Positions 1 to 8,324 of a DNA stretch of 64,000 nucleotides are shown here, piece by piece (the stretch's first letter is position 1; every line of letters starts with the position of its first letter). This DNA comes from Marinospirillum minutulum DSM 6287 (lineage in GTDB: Bacteria > Pseudomonadota > Gammaproteobacteria > Pseudomonadales > Halomonadaceae): assembly GCF_000422325.1 (NCBI RefSeq), contig NZ_AULO01000012.1:1-64000 (forward strand), given 5' to 3'. The notes under the pieces were generated by a model that was not told where the DNA came from, made no database searches, and worked only from the letters and a program-made list of their open reading frames with translations. Both the position numbers and the translations under genes were made by a program.

Positions 1-214
1 TATGTGCGGTAACACAGCAACGAAAAAAACCGGATACGACGGTTAATGCACAGAATCAAGGCTGCTTAAACTAAGCAATCAATAGACACCCAGACAAAAC
101 ACTTTTAAAACACTTGATCTTAAAAAGATCAAAACGAATGTTTGCCCCTTTTTGGATAAAAGCCCAGTAACAACGCAAATAAGCGTTAAAGAAAAGCTTT
201 TAACCGCCAGTTAA

Positions 215-331
215 GCCTGACGACCATAGCAAGTGGGAACCACCTGATACCTTGCCGAACTCAGAAGTGAAACCGCTCAGCGCCGATGATAGTGTGGGGT
301 CTCCCCATGTGAAAGTAGGTCATCGTCAGGC
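215..331 (+). rRNA. rrf: 5S ribosomal RNA
   Basis: The 117-nt segment begins GCCTGACGAC and ends GTCGTCAGGC-like (TCATCGTCAGGC), so its ends pair as the 5S terminal helix. It carries the conserved internal stretches AAGTGGGAACCACCTGA, GCCGAACTCAGAAGTGAAAC and TGTGGGGTCTCCCCATGTGA. It is followed at once by a strong terminator, so this is the distal end of an rRNA operon. The 214 bases before it do not look like the conserved 3' end of 23S rRNA and are most likely 23S-5S spacer. The ends are inferred from the terminal helix and could be off by one or two bases. Confidence 0.95.
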
Positions 332-342
332 ACTTATAAAAC

Positions 343-377
343 AATCCCCCTGATCTAAGATCAGGGGGATTTTTTAT
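343..377 (+). terminator. rRNA operon terminator
   Basis: A near-perfect hairpin (AATCCCCCTGATCT pairing with AGATCAGGGGGATT) is followed by a T run. It starts about 12 bases after the 5S rRNA. The stem also lies against the 3' end of the minus-strand hydrolase gene, so it may act in both directions. Confidence 0.9.
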
Positions 378-919
378 TTAATCCAGTTTTTAACAACTTT
401 ACGAAAAGTGTCTGTACCAGCCTTCTCTAACCATTCAAAGGCAACCATTTCTCTACAAACTACTTGAGCACCCATTTGTTTTAGACGCTCAAGTGCTAAT
501 TCTTTATCTTTAGCTTTTCTAGAGCCTACTGCCTCTTCTACTAAATAAACCTTATAGCCTTCAGTTATTAAATCTGCTGCAGTTTGAAACACACAAACAT
601 GCGCTTCAGTGCCAATAATCACAACTTGTTTGCGGTTTAAATCAGCTAAGTGTTGCTTTATTTCATCTTCTTTTAAGGCACTAAAGTGCATCTTTTGTAG
701 TATTTCTTCAGGATCCAACCTTTCCTTGATGGGTGGTACACTCTCTCCGATTCCTTGTGGGTACTGCTCAGTAGCTCTAACGGGCACTTTAAGCTCTTTG
801 GCAACTTCAATTAACCAACAACTGTTAATGATGACTGTAGAGCCTTTATCTATTGCAGGTGCTAGCCTGCTTTGTATGTCTATGACAAGTAAAAAACTAT
901 TTGAAGCGTTAAGTAGCAT
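374..919 (-). CDS. isochorismatase-family cysteine hydrolase
   Basis: This 181-residue protein is a single isochorismatase-like (cysteine hydrolase) domain. The family triad is visible: Asp14 in the LLVIDIQ strand, Lys76 in LQKMHFS, and the nucleophile Cys109 in EAHVCVFQT. It resembles the YcaC/nicotinamidase-like branch of small amidohydrolases; the substrate cannot be told from sequence. The start is supported by a purine-rich site (AGAGAGG) 9-10 bases upstream. It converges on the 5S rRNA and is divergent from the Tim44-like gene, with a perfect palindrome in the shared upstream region. No active-site residue is missing, so it should be an active enzyme, probably cytosolic as there is no signal peptide. 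Confidence 0.85.
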   Translation of the reverse strand: MLLNASNSFLLVIDIQSRLAPAIDKGSTVIINSCWLIEVAKELKVPVRATEQYPQGIGESVPPIKERLDPEEILQKMHFSALKEDEIKQHLADLNRKQVVIIGTEAHVCVFQTAADLITEGYKVYLVEEAVGSRKAKDKELALERLKQMGAQVVCREMVAFEWLEKAGTDTFRKVVKNWIK

Positions 920-948
920 GATAATATGCCTCTCTTAGGGTATTATTG

Positions 949-964
949 TTAGACTTGAGTCTAA
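949..964. promoter_or_regulatory. palindromic candidate operator between divergent genes
   Basis: TTAGACT-TG-AGTCTAA is a perfect 7-bp-arm palindrome in the 140-base gap between the hydrolase gene (minus) and the Tim44-like gene (plus). Read on the minus strand, it ends one base before an AATAAT sequence that could be a -10 box, so it would fill the promoter spacer. This suggests a dimeric regulator binding site; no regulator is encoded beside it, and its identity is unknown. Confidence 0.45.
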
Positions 965-1059
965 TGCGGTAAGTTGCCTCATTCTTTGTTTACTTACCTT
1001 ACCTGATCCATTTTTTTGAATCTAGCTATCTTGCTGTTATCCATTTTGGGAGTTGCTAA

Positions 1060-1926
1060 GTGACCCGATTAGTCGTTTTTTTTACAAGTTTTGTTTTTCT
1101 ACTCGTACTTACTACTGGCGAAGCAGATGCACGTCGTTTTGGTGGAGGCGGTTCTAAAGGTACCTTCTCCAGACAAATGAGCTCACCTAAAGCACCTAAT
1201 CAAGCCTCAAAACCCGCTGCTGTTTCTAAGAACCCAGCCGCTAATACTGGTCGAAGGGGCGTTGGAGGTATGTTAATGGGGCTAGCTGCGGGTGGCTTGT
1301 TGGCAGCAATGTTCATGGGTGGTGCTTTTGAAGGCATTCAAATGTTCGACATACTTCTAATTGTTTTGGTTGTTGGCGGCATCCTGATGTTTTTACGTAG
1401 TCGACGTATGGCCAGTGAGCAACAGACCCAAACAGCAATGGGTAATATACGGTCTACAAATGAAGAGCAGCCACAGTTCACACCTGAAGCAACTACTACC
1501 AGCTATGATAGCGCTTCGAGCGTTCAAAATGATGATGTCATTTATGCTGCGCCCGACTGGTTTAATGAGAAGGCTTTTTTAGAAGGAGCAAAAGAGCACT
1601 TTCTAGCTATTCAAAAAGCTTGGGATGCCAATGACCTTACTACCATCAAAGAGTATGTTACACCTCAGCTATACAAGTTTTTGCAAGAAGCGCGTGCTGC
1701 GCAGCAGGATCAGGTAGAAACTAAGGTGCACAAGTTAGCGGTCGAAATGACGAATATTCAACAGTTACCTACTGGCATTGTTGAATTAGCAATTATGTTT
1801 CATGGCATTATTAATGAAGGTGAGCCAACAGATTCTAATTTTTGTGAAATTTGGCATTTGATTCGAGACATGAATCAAGAAAACTCACCCTGGCTAATTC
1901 AAGGTATAGAACAGGTAGAAGCTTAG
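1060..1926 (+). CDS. Tim44-like domain membrane protein
   Basis: This 288-residue protein starts with a GTG codon. Residues 1-25 form a hydrophobic export signal ending near ADA-RR. A Gly/Ser-rich segment and two hydrophobic stretches (about 69-93 and 97-112) follow. The C-terminal 130 residues (about 165-286) match the Tim44-like fold common in proteobacterial inner-membrane proteins: an aromatic-rich helix (FLEGAKEHFLAIQKAWDAND), then beta strands ending in a Trp-rich tail (EIWHLIRD, SPWLIQGIEQ). The bacterial role of this family is poorly known; mitochondrial Tim44 tethers Hsp70 to the import channel. It is monocistronic with its own terminator. The GTG start is the least certain part because no strong ribosome binding site precedes it. 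Confidence 0.8.
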   Translation: MTRLVVFFTSFVFLLVLTTGEADARRFGGGGSKGTFSRQMSSPKAPNQASKPAAVSKNPAANTGRRGVGGMLMGLAAGGLLAAMFMGGAFEGIQMFDILLIVLVVGGILMFLRSRRMASEQQTQTAMGNIRSTNEEQPQFTPEATTTSYDSASSVQNDDVIYAAPDWFNEKAFLEGAKEHFLAIQKAWDANDLTTIKEYVTPQLYKFLQEARAAQQDQVETKVHKLAVEMTNIQQLPTGIVELAIMFHGIINEGEPTDSNFCEIWHLIRDMNQENSPWLIQGIEQVEA

Positions 1927-1954
1927 TTTTAATATTTGCTTAGATTATTACCCT

Positions 1955-1986
1955 AAAGGCACTCATCATGAGTGCCTTTTTTATTA
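1955..1986 (+). terminator. terminator after Tim44-like gene
   Basis: AAAGGCACTCAT and ATGAGTGCCTTT are perfect inverted arms separated by one base and followed by TTTATT. The stem sits 28 bases after the stop codon and just before the end of the convergent yaaA reading frame, so it probably serves both genes. Confidence 0.9.
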
Positions 1987-1990
1987 GTTT

Positions 1991-2764
1991 TTAGACAGGT
2001 TTGCGTGTAAATACCCAGCTATCTTTTTCAGAGAGAGTAGAGTTAAAGCTATAGCCATCTAAATTAAAGCTTTTTAAATCATCTGGATGATCTATTCTAT
2101 TTTTAGCTATAAATCGCGCCATTAATTCTCATGCTTTTTTGGCATAGAAGCTAATAATTTTATATTGACCATTTTTCCAGTCTTTAAAAATAGGCGTAAC
2201 AACTTGGTTATTAAGCTGTTTAGAATTAACTGCTTTGAAGTATTCTTGTGAAGCTAAATTAATTAATACTGGTGTTTGATGTAGTTCTAGGCGTTTTTTT
2301 ACTTCAGCTGTAACTAGAGGTTGCCAGAAGCTATAAAGGTCCTTTCCGCGCTTATTTGCAAACTTGGTGCCCATTTCTAACCTGTAGGGTTGGATTAAAT
2401 CCATAGGTTTAAGCAGACCATAAAGTCCAGATAAAATTCCTAAATGGTTTTGCGCAAAATCAAGCGCGTCATCAGTTAAACTTGTAGCATCAAAACCTGC
2501 ATAAACATCACCAGTGAAAGCTAAGGCGGCAGGTTTAGCGTTAAGCCTTGTAAAAGGTAGTTGCCATTCTTGAAAGCGAGCAGCATTTAAACTGCCTAAT
2601 TTATCGCTAATCTTCATTAATTGACAAATATCTTGAGGTGCAAGCATCTTTAACTGTTCAACAAGTTCTAATGCTTCTTGCAGGAAAGTAGGTTGACTAT
2701 GAATTTGGCTGGTAGCAGGTGTTTCAAAATCTAAAGATTTGGCAGGAGACAACAAACTGAGCAT
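1991..2764 (-). pseudogene. yaaA: YaaA (DUF328) peroxide-stress protein, interrupted by in-frame TGA
   Basis: The first 211 codons (2132-2764) encode a clear YaaA protein: N-terminal LLSPAKSLDF, then ISDKLGSLNAARF, LSGLYGLLKPMDLIQPYRLEMG, LINLASQEYFK and IISFYAKKA. A TGA at 2129-2131 follows, but the same frame continues with ELMARF, KNRI, LKSFNLDGY and WVFTRKP to a TAA at 1991-1993. The uninterrupted frame is 257 codons, almost exactly the length of E. coli YaaA (258), and the TGA replaces the Arg of the family's KKARGLM segment. YaaA lowers intracellular iron-driven damage during peroxide stress. TGA serves as a normal stop elsewhere here (rsmD), so this is best read as a one-base CGA-to-TGA nonsense change or a sequencing error. 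The truncated product would lose the conserved C-terminal 46 residues. Confidence 0.85.
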
Positions 2765-2839
2765 AACTACTCCAAGGTTTAAAGGAGGAACTCAGTTAAG
2801 TATAGCAATTGAAGGGAGTTTACACATACAAAAATCAAA

Positions 2840-2924
2840 TGGTACCGGTGAGCGGACTCGAACCGCTAAGCCTTTCGGCAACGGATTTTGAATCCGTCGT
2901 GTATACCAATTCCACCACACCGGC
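2840..2924 (-). tRNA. tRNA-Leu (anticodon CAA)
   Basis: On the minus strand the 85-nt segment begins GCCGGTGTGGTGGAATTGGT and ends with CACCGGT plus ACCA, so the 3' CCA is encoded. The anticodon stem ACGGA/TCCGT closes the loop TTCAAAA, giving anticodon CAA for UUG codons. A short extra arm (TGCCGAAAGGC region) before the T arm GGTTCGAGTCC marks a class II leucine tRNA. It lies alone in the 371-base gap between yaaA and the GGDEF gene; the rest of that gap shows nothing I can name. Confidence 0.95.
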
Positions 2925-3135
2925 TAAGTTGGACTGTAAGAAGCTGCTTTGCTTCGAACAAGTCAGGCATTATAAACCTGTTATTCTTGCCGTCAACACT
3001 TACTGCTATTTTAAGTTCTTTAGTTCTATTTACACCTTTGCTTGCTGTGTTATTAGTAGGTTACCAACCCTAGCTAAATGCTTTAGAATTGGTGAATATA
3101 AAAATTATGAGAAGGCTTAGCGGCCAAGAGATACC

Positions 3136-5016
3136 ATGGATTTCACACAAATTGCGCTAATACGTAAAAGAATATTGCTGATAGCCCTATTAGGGGTTTT
3201 AACAACGGGCTTGGTCGCTAGTTTAAGTACTATCATTCCTTTTTACTTTTCTTCTCGAGGTAATCTAGAACAGCTAACCTTGTCTAATGTTCAGCGACAG
3301 GCAAGCTTGGTAAATAATCTATTTGAAAAGTACCAAGGCTTGGCAGCTCAGTTTACTAGCCGAAGTGAAATTCGCTTACGTTTAGAAAAGTATGTTGCTG
3401 GTGAAATGTCTCAAGAAGCACTGGCAGCTTACTCTGCACCAAGGTTAAAAGATGCCATGCGTTTATCCAAGGAGTTAATTGGTTTAACGCGTTTGGGTCC
3501 TAAAGGAGAAGTGTTGGTTAACATTGGAACTACACTTAATGGTGCTAATGTAGAGGAAGCTGGATCATTTAATGCCCAAGAAACTCTTTATTCTCTTATA
3601 GCATTAAATGAAGTGCCTGTGGTACGCATTAAGGCTAATATTTACTCTAAACAAGGGCAGGTTATAGGTCAGGATGTTCTTTATTTTAGTCATCAAAAAC
3701 TGCTTGATACTTTGAATGACAAGCTTGAAATTGATAAAGAAGCAAAGGTTTACCTAGTTAATCTCACTAGTCGAGTCAGCTTAGAATATGCCGATACGGC
3801 TAATGGCTTAGTGTTTAATAAAAATTTAAATTCTTTAAAGGCCACTCACTTAAATAAAGCCATTAAATGTGATCAATTCACTATTAAGCCCACAGGTAAG
3901 TGCCAAAATATTTTCTTCTCCGTACCACTAAAAGGTTCTCAGTGGTCTTTGGTTGCAGAAATTCCTTCTAAACATTTTTACCTACCAATTCAAGATCAGT
4001 TTCTTTGGCCGCTCTTAGCCATTTTTGCGATGCTTCTTGTTGCTATGTATACAATAAGTAAAGCCTTACATCCACTCACGCAACGTTTAGCCCTACAAGC
4101 GAAAGCGCTTGAACATTCCACTGAAGAGTTGCGTTTAGTTGCGAGTGTATTTGAAGGCACGCGTGAAGCGATTGCTGTTACCGATGCAGAAATGCACCTA
4201 GTTAAGGTTAACTCTGCTTTTTGTCAGATTACTGGTTTTAAATTAGACGAAGTTTTAGGTGAAAACCTACAAAGCTTATTTTATAAAAAGAAAGCAATTG
4301 AAAAGCTGCAACTAAAAATTAGGCAGTCCCTTGAAGTTAAAGAAAGTTGGCAAGGCGAGATTTGGTACGAAAATAAAAGTGGTGAGCTGCTTCCTGTTTT
4401 GCAAAGCATTAGTGCTTTGTTAGATGAGAAAGGCGAGGTTGTTAATTATATTCATATCTTTAATGATATTTCTGAAAGTAAAGCCAATGAAGAGCGGATT
4501 AACTACCTAGCTCATTATGATCAACTAACAGATTTACCTAACCGAACGTTAATTAATCGCCGCATTAAAAAAGCTGTTGAAAAAGCTAGAATAAACAACC
4601 AAGGCTTAGCAATACTGTTTATGGATTTAGACCACTTTAAGGAAGTGAATGATACCCTTGGTCACCCTGTTGGTGACTTGCTTTTACAGGCTGTTGGGCA
4701 AAGGCTGAAGGCAAGATTAAGGGAGCAGGATACTTTAGGCAGGTTGGGTGGCGATGAGTTTTTAGCAATTTTAGATCATGCTGCAAATACTGATGCTTCT
4801 GGAATTGTTGCAGAAAAAATTATTCACTCCTTAATTCAGCCTTTTGAATTAGAGGGACATCAAATTAAAATAGGTGTTTCTATCGGGATAGCCATTTTTC
4901 CGCAAGACGGTAACACAGCAGATGAGCTAATTAAAAATGCTGACATTGCTATGTACCGTGCGAAAGATAGTGGTAGAAACACCTTCCGTTATTTCTCTTA
5001 CCCTGAAGCTGATTAA
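3136..5016 (+). CDS. membrane PAS-GGDEF diguanylate cyclase
   Basis: This 626-residue sensor has a membrane segment at about 12-36, a periplasmic region of about 250 residues, a second membrane segment at about 286-306, a PAS domain at about 335-450 and a C-terminal GGDEF domain at about 455-620. The catalytic motif is intact (GRLGGDEFLAIL, near residue 540), and an RxxD product-inhibition site (REQD) lies five residues before it, so it should make cyclic-di-GMP and be feedback-inhibited. No EAL domain is present. The periplasmic region looks like a ligand-sensing (Cache-like) domain, but I cannot name its ligand. It ends with a four-base overlap with the convergent nnrS gene, which may or may not be meaningful. 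Confidence 0.9.
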   Translation: MDFTQIALIRKRILLIALLGVLTTGLVASLSTIIPFYFSSRGNLEQLTLSNVQRQASLVNNLFEKYQGLAAQFTSRSEIRLRLEKYVAGEMSQEALAAYSAPRLKDAMRLSKELIGLTRLGPKGEVLVNIGTTLNGANVEEAGSFNAQETLYSLIALNEVPVVRIKANIYSKQGQVIGQDVLYFSHQKLLDTLNDKLEIDKEAKVYLVNLTSRVSLEYADTANGLVFNKNLNSLKATHLNKAIKCDQFTIKPTGKCQNIFFSVPLKGSQWSLVAEIPSKHFYLPIQDQFLWPLLAIFAMLLVAMYTISKALHPLTQRLALQAKALEHSTEELRLVASVFEGTREAIAVTDAEMHLVKVNSAFCQITGFKLDEVLGENLQSLFYKKKAIEKLQLKIRQSLEVKESWQGEIWYENKSGELLPVLQSISALLDEKGEVVNYIHIFNDISESKANEERINYLAHYDQLTDLPNRTLINRRIKKAVEKARINNQGLAILFMDLDHFKEVNDTLGHPVGDLLLQAVGQRLKARLREQDTLGRLGGDEFLAILDHAANTDASGIVAEKIIHSLIQPFELEGHQIKIGVSIGIAIFPQDGNTADELIKNADIAMYRAKDSGRNTFRYFSYPEAD

Positions 5017-6149
5017 CCAGGTTTTCCGTCTGGTCTTGGCTTAATCAGTAAAGGCGTATAAACCCATACAAATAGTAGTAGGGCCAACATCCATAATACT
5101 GCTGATACTTGGTAAGCAAGTAAGCCTAATGAGCTGGCAAAAAAGACTCTAACAATACTAGCCAATAACATTAATACTAAAGCTAGAACTGTTAGTTTGG
5201 CTGGTTCTAACTTTCTACCTGTATGGCCAAGTGCTACTCGGCTCATCATGCTTAAGGTTAATAGGCCTATTCCACCGACTGTTAATGCATGCACCCCTAA
5301 GTAAGGGCTTACCCAACCTATTAAACCAAAACCTCTTAAAAATAATCCTAGCACTAACCAAGCGTAGGCTAAATAAAGACTCCACAACAAGGAGTTACCC
5401 CAAATGCCTTTGTCATGCCAGCGCACTAGGTTAGGTAATAACCAGCAAGCTAAAATAAAGTTAATTATGGCAGCCCCTAAACTGTTGGCAAAAAATAGGT
5501 TTATGACTAGCATAATTAATAAAAGAGGTGGAAGGCCTTTTTCTAACAAAGGAATTCTAGCCTGCTCAGTTTTTTGTAAGCCACGCTGAATAAAAAAAGG
5601 TATAACGCGACCACCCATCACTAGCATGATAATAAGAATTATATCTAAACCTAGGTATGCACCTACATAGCTTAGGTGTTGATTGCTAGGCTCTAAAATT
5701 GACCAGTGGCTTAGTGCAGCAGCAGCGCCCAAAAGCCCTACTAGCACTAAGAAAATACGGTTGCGTACTGCAGCACTAATAAGTGCATGCCATAAGCTAA
5801 TAAATAAGCCTACCCAAAATAGTAAGTCTACAGCCACATAAATAAGTTGTTGTTCACTAACCAAGGGAACAAGCCTTGCTGCAACCCAAATAACTGCTAG
5901 TGCTGCTAAAGGCTTGCCATCGGGTGTCATTTTACCTGTCCAGTTTCTTACTGCTGTTAGTAAAAAACCCGCAATAACTGCACCGGTATAACCAAAGAGC
6001 ATTTCATGGCGATGCCAAGCAATAATATTACTTACACCCGGCCAGCTGTAGCCGCTTGAAAGGGTGACTATCCATAGCAGCATCATACTAAAGCCGCCAA
6101 CACCTGCTAAAAGAAAAAAAGGCCGAAACCCCAGTGAAAAAAGTGTCAT
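5013..6149 (-). CDS. nnrS: NnrS-family heme-copper membrane protein
   Basis: This 378-residue protein is almost wholly hydrophobic, with about ten to twelve membrane segments. It has the NnrS landmarks: an N-terminal LGFRPFFLLAG, WHRHEMLFGY, a later GGRVIPFF, and HALTVGG near 290 followed by MMSRVALGHTGR. NnrS proteins bind heme and copper and help cells resist nitric-oxide stress. It is translationally coupled to the RIC/hemerythrin gene by an ATGA overlap, which supports one NO-response operon. The conserved histidines of WHRHEM and GHTGR, probable metal ligands, are present. No obvious FNR/DNR-type palindrome was found upstream of the pair. Confidence 0.9.
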   Translation of the reverse strand: MTLFSLGFRPFFLLAGVGGFSMMLLWIVTLSSGYSWPGVSNIIAWHRHEMLFGYTGAVIAGFLLTAVRNWTGKMTPDGKPLAALAVIWVAARLVPLVSEQQLIYVAVDLLFWVGLFISLWHALISAAVRNRIFLVLVGLLGAAAALSHWSILEPSNQHLSYVGAYLGLDIILIIMLVMGGRVIPFFIQRGLQKTEQARIPLLEKGLPPLLLIMLVINLFFANSLGAAIINFILACWLLPNLVRWHDKGIWGNSLLWSLYLAYAWLVLGLFLRGFGLIGWVSPYLGVHALTVGGIGLLTLSMMSRVALGHTGRKLEPAKLTVLALVLMLLASIVRVFFASSLGLLAYQVSAVLWMLALLLFVWVYTPLLIKPRPDGKPG

Positions 6150-6652
6150 ATCCTCTGTCCTGTATTGGCATCCGCTGTTTTGCCTGCAAACAATACGGTA
6201 TTTTCAATTTCAATGTGCTGGTTTAGCTCATTTATAAAAAGCGCTAACTCTTGGTAAAGCTTTTGCCAGGTTCCACAAGCATCCTTAGGTAACTCTAGGT
6301 TGTTTGTTAGCTGATTGAGTTGCTCTAAAGCTTGCTGATGTTCTTCATGCTCCATCTTCATTACTCTAATGGGCATGGTCGCCTGTTCAAAACGGAGTTG
6401 GCGTAGCATAGGAAAAAGTACCTGCTCTTCTTTCATCATGTGGCTTTCAAGTTCTTGCTGCATACTTTGTAACAGCTGAGTTAATCCTGTCGGGCAGTTT
6501 TCATGGTCAGAATGAACTGCTTCTATCTTACGCGCTAATTCAATAATTTGCGGTAAGTGGCTGCGATGCCGCTCATGAAAATTACTTAACAAGTAATCAA
6601 CTAATTGATCGGTACTACTCAAGTTCCACTCTTCTGCTTTTAGTCTTGTCAT
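6146..6652 (-). CDS. hemerythrin-like iron-sulfur repair (RIC/YtfE-like) protein
   Basis: This 168-residue protein matches the C-terminal di-iron domain of RIC/YtfE/DnrN: LVDYLLSNFHERHRSHLPQI, then EKELESHMMKEEQVLFPML-like sequence, MKMEHEEHQ, and a final FINELNQHIEIENTVLF. The histidines and glutamates spaced as Hx(n)HxxxE are typical di-iron ligands. RIC proteins repair Fe-S clusters damaged by nitric oxide. The N-terminal ScdA_N domain of full-length YtfE (about 70 residues) is absent. I prefer the ATG at 6652 over 6658, because the GGAG ribosome site is then nine bases away instead of three. The ATGA overlap with nnrS shows a two-gene operon. Confidence 0.88.
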   Translation of the reverse strand: MTRLKAEEWNLSSTDQLVDYLLSNFHERHRSHLPQIIELARKIEAVHSDHENCPTGLTQLLQSMQQELESHMMKEEQVLFPMLRQLRFEQATMPIRVMKMEHEEHQQALEQLNQLTNNLELPKDACGTWQKLYQELALFINELNQHIEIENTVLFAGKTADANTGQRI

Positions 6653-6882
6653 GGTCATTGACTCCAGTAAGGTGCTTAGAAAGCTGTTACCTTCTTAGTA
6701 TCAATTTCTGTGCCAAAAGCCTAAAACCTATAGTTACTGGCTTTGTTCTGGGTTGGGGTAAATTTAACACTCATCCTAAGGGTTTTTTTTACCCTGCTAG
6801 TCAATTATACCCAGCCATTGTTTTAGTTCTAGGCAATCCCCATTATAAGTAAGTGCTTATATAATTTATTTAGGAGTAAGTA

Positions 6883-7317
6883 ATGTCTGATTTAGTGCAT
6901 CTTAACTGTCCACACTGTCAGGTATTAAACCGCATTCCCCAAGCGCGTTTAGTCGATGGCCCTAAGTGTGGTAAATGTAAGGAACCACTACTAAAAGGTA
7001 AACCACTTGAAGTGAATGAGCAGAATTTTGCAGCTTTGGTAGAAGGGAGTGATGTGCCAGTGGTGATAGATTTTTGGGCTAGCTGGTGTGGTCCTTGCAA
7101 AATGATGACTCCAATTTTTGCAGAAGTAGCAGCTAAAGACTCAAATAATTGGCGCTTTGTTAAGATTAATACAGAAGCAAACCAACAGCTGGCAGCACGC
7201 TTTGCAATACGTAGCATTCCAAGCTTGTTAGTGTTTAAGGGTGGGAAAGAAGTAGCCCGCCAAGCAGGTGCTATGCAGGCGGGCCAGTTACAGGCGTGGT
7301 TAGCCAGTCAGCTTTAA
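6883..7317 (+). CDS. trxC: thioredoxin 2 (TrxC)
   Basis: This 144-residue protein has the two parts of thioredoxin 2. An N-terminal zinc ribbon uses Cys9, Cys12, Cys29 and Cys32 (CPHC and CGKC). A thioredoxin fold follows, with active site WCGPC (Cys69-Cys72), [10 protein letters not shown] and a late cis-Pro in SIPS. It is a cytosolic disulfide reductase usually induced by oxidative stress. A good ribosome site (TAGGAG) precedes the ATG. The gene is divergent from the RIC-nnrS operon and its stop overlaps that of convergent rpoH by four bases. The placement beside NO-resistance genes fits a redox-stress role, but that is inference. Confidence 0.95.
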   Translation: MSDLVHLNCPHCQVLNRIPQARLVDGPKCGKCKEPLLKGKPLEVNEQNFAALVEGSDVPVVIDFWASWCGPCKMMTPIFAEVAAKDSNNWRFVKINTEANQQLAARFAIRSIPSLLVFKGGKEVARQAGAMQAGQLQAWLASQL

Positions 7318-8180
7318 GCGACGAGTTCACCCTGCAAGCTAGTACGGATTTTATTCATGGCATTTTTTTCTAACTGACGAATACGCTCTGCAGAAATTCC
7401 ATAAATAGCTGCTAGTTCATGTAGGGTGGATTTATTATCACTTAACCAACGCTGCTGTAAAATATCACGGCTACGCTCATCTAACTGAGCTAGTGCATTT
7501 TGCAGTTGCGTAGTGGCATCGTTTTCAGTGTTTTCATCTTCCACTAAACTTGCTGGATCGTAACGTTCATCCATTAAATAATTTACAGGCGCAGCGCTGT
7601 AACTATCGTCATCATCATCGGTATAACCATCAAATGCTGAATCAATAGAAGCAAGGCGACCTTCCATTTCACGTACCGTTTCTGGCTTAACATTTAAATC
7701 ATTTGCTATGGCTTTTAGCTCTTTAACATTAAGCCAGCCAAAATCTTTTTTAGCGCCACGTAAGTTAAAAAATAGTTTGCGCTGCGCTTTGGTTGTAGCA
7801 ACTTTAACTATGCGCCAGTTGCGTAGTACAAATTCATGAATCTCAGCTTTAATCCAGTGCACTGCAAAAGATACCAAGCGCACGCCCATGCTAGCATCAA
7901 AGCGTTTTACGGCTTTCATTAAGCCAACATTGCCTTCTTGAATTAAGTCAGCCTGAGGTAAACCATAGCCTTGGTAGCTACGTGCAATATGCACAACAAA
8001 GCGCAGGTGAGACATAACCAATGTACGAGCAGCTTCTAGATCACCTTCATCTTGTAGGCGGTAACCTAAACTTTGCTCCTCTTCTACTGTAAGTAGAGGA
8101 ATGGTGTTAACAGTTTGGATATAAGCACTAAGATCACGACCAGGTGATAAAATACCTGCAACTTGTAATTGATTGCTCAT
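7314..8180 (-). CDS. rpoH: RNA polymerase heat-shock sigma factor RpoH (sigma-32)
   Basis: This 288-residue sigma-70-type factor has region 1.2/2.1 ([19 protein letters not shown]), the core-binding region 2 ([18 protein letters not shown], then [19 protein letters not shown]), the RpoH-box QRKLFFNLR that is diagnostic for sigma-32, and region 4 ([27 protein letters not shown]). It directs transcription of chaperones and proteases. It follows ftsX at 144 bases in the same direction, the usual proteobacterial arrangement. The start has TTCTCC-complementary GGAGAA upstream. The 5' mRNA may fold as a thermosensor as in E. coli, but I did not establish such a structure here. Confidence 0.97.
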   Translation of the reverse strand: MSNQLQVAGILSPGRDLSAYIQTVNTIPLLTVEEEQSLGYRLQDEGDLEAARTLVMSHLRFVVHIARSYQGYGLPQADLIQEGNVGLMKAVKRFDASMGVRLVSFAVHWIKAEIHEFVLRNWRIVKVATTKAQRKLFFNLRGAKKDFGWLNVKELKAIANDLNVKPETVREMEGRLASIDSAFDGYTDDDDDSYSAAPVNYLMDERYDPASLVEDENTENDATTQLQNALAQLDERSRDILQQRWLSDNKSTLHELAAIYGISAERIRQLEKNAMNKIRTSLQGELVA

Positions 8181-8324
8181 TTAGTTCTCCGTAAAAAATA
8201 TAAAAATAGGCAGAGAAAATTTATAGTTAGTAAAAGTATTTATTAGCTTATTCTTAATTAAGACACCTGATTAAGTCAATAAGTTCCCTCAGAAAACTTT
8301 TGCTAGCAGATTTTATTTTAAGCC

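Noticed and set aside
1-214. Possible 3' end of 23S rRNA before the 5S gene
   Set aside because: The conserved terminal 23S sequence could not be found; the stretch reads as rRNA spacer.
2809-3120. Open frames of 103 and 61 codons on the plus strand beside the GGDEF gene
   Set aside because: They run across the antisense of tRNA-Leu(CAA) and show no protein-like sequence; the tRNA explains the region.
6659-6882. FNR/DNR, NsrR or NorR site between the NO-response operon and trxC
   Set aside because: No TTGAT-N4-ATCAA or other known palindrome was found; GGGTAAA/TTTACCC at the right end is a weak, widely spaced repeat.
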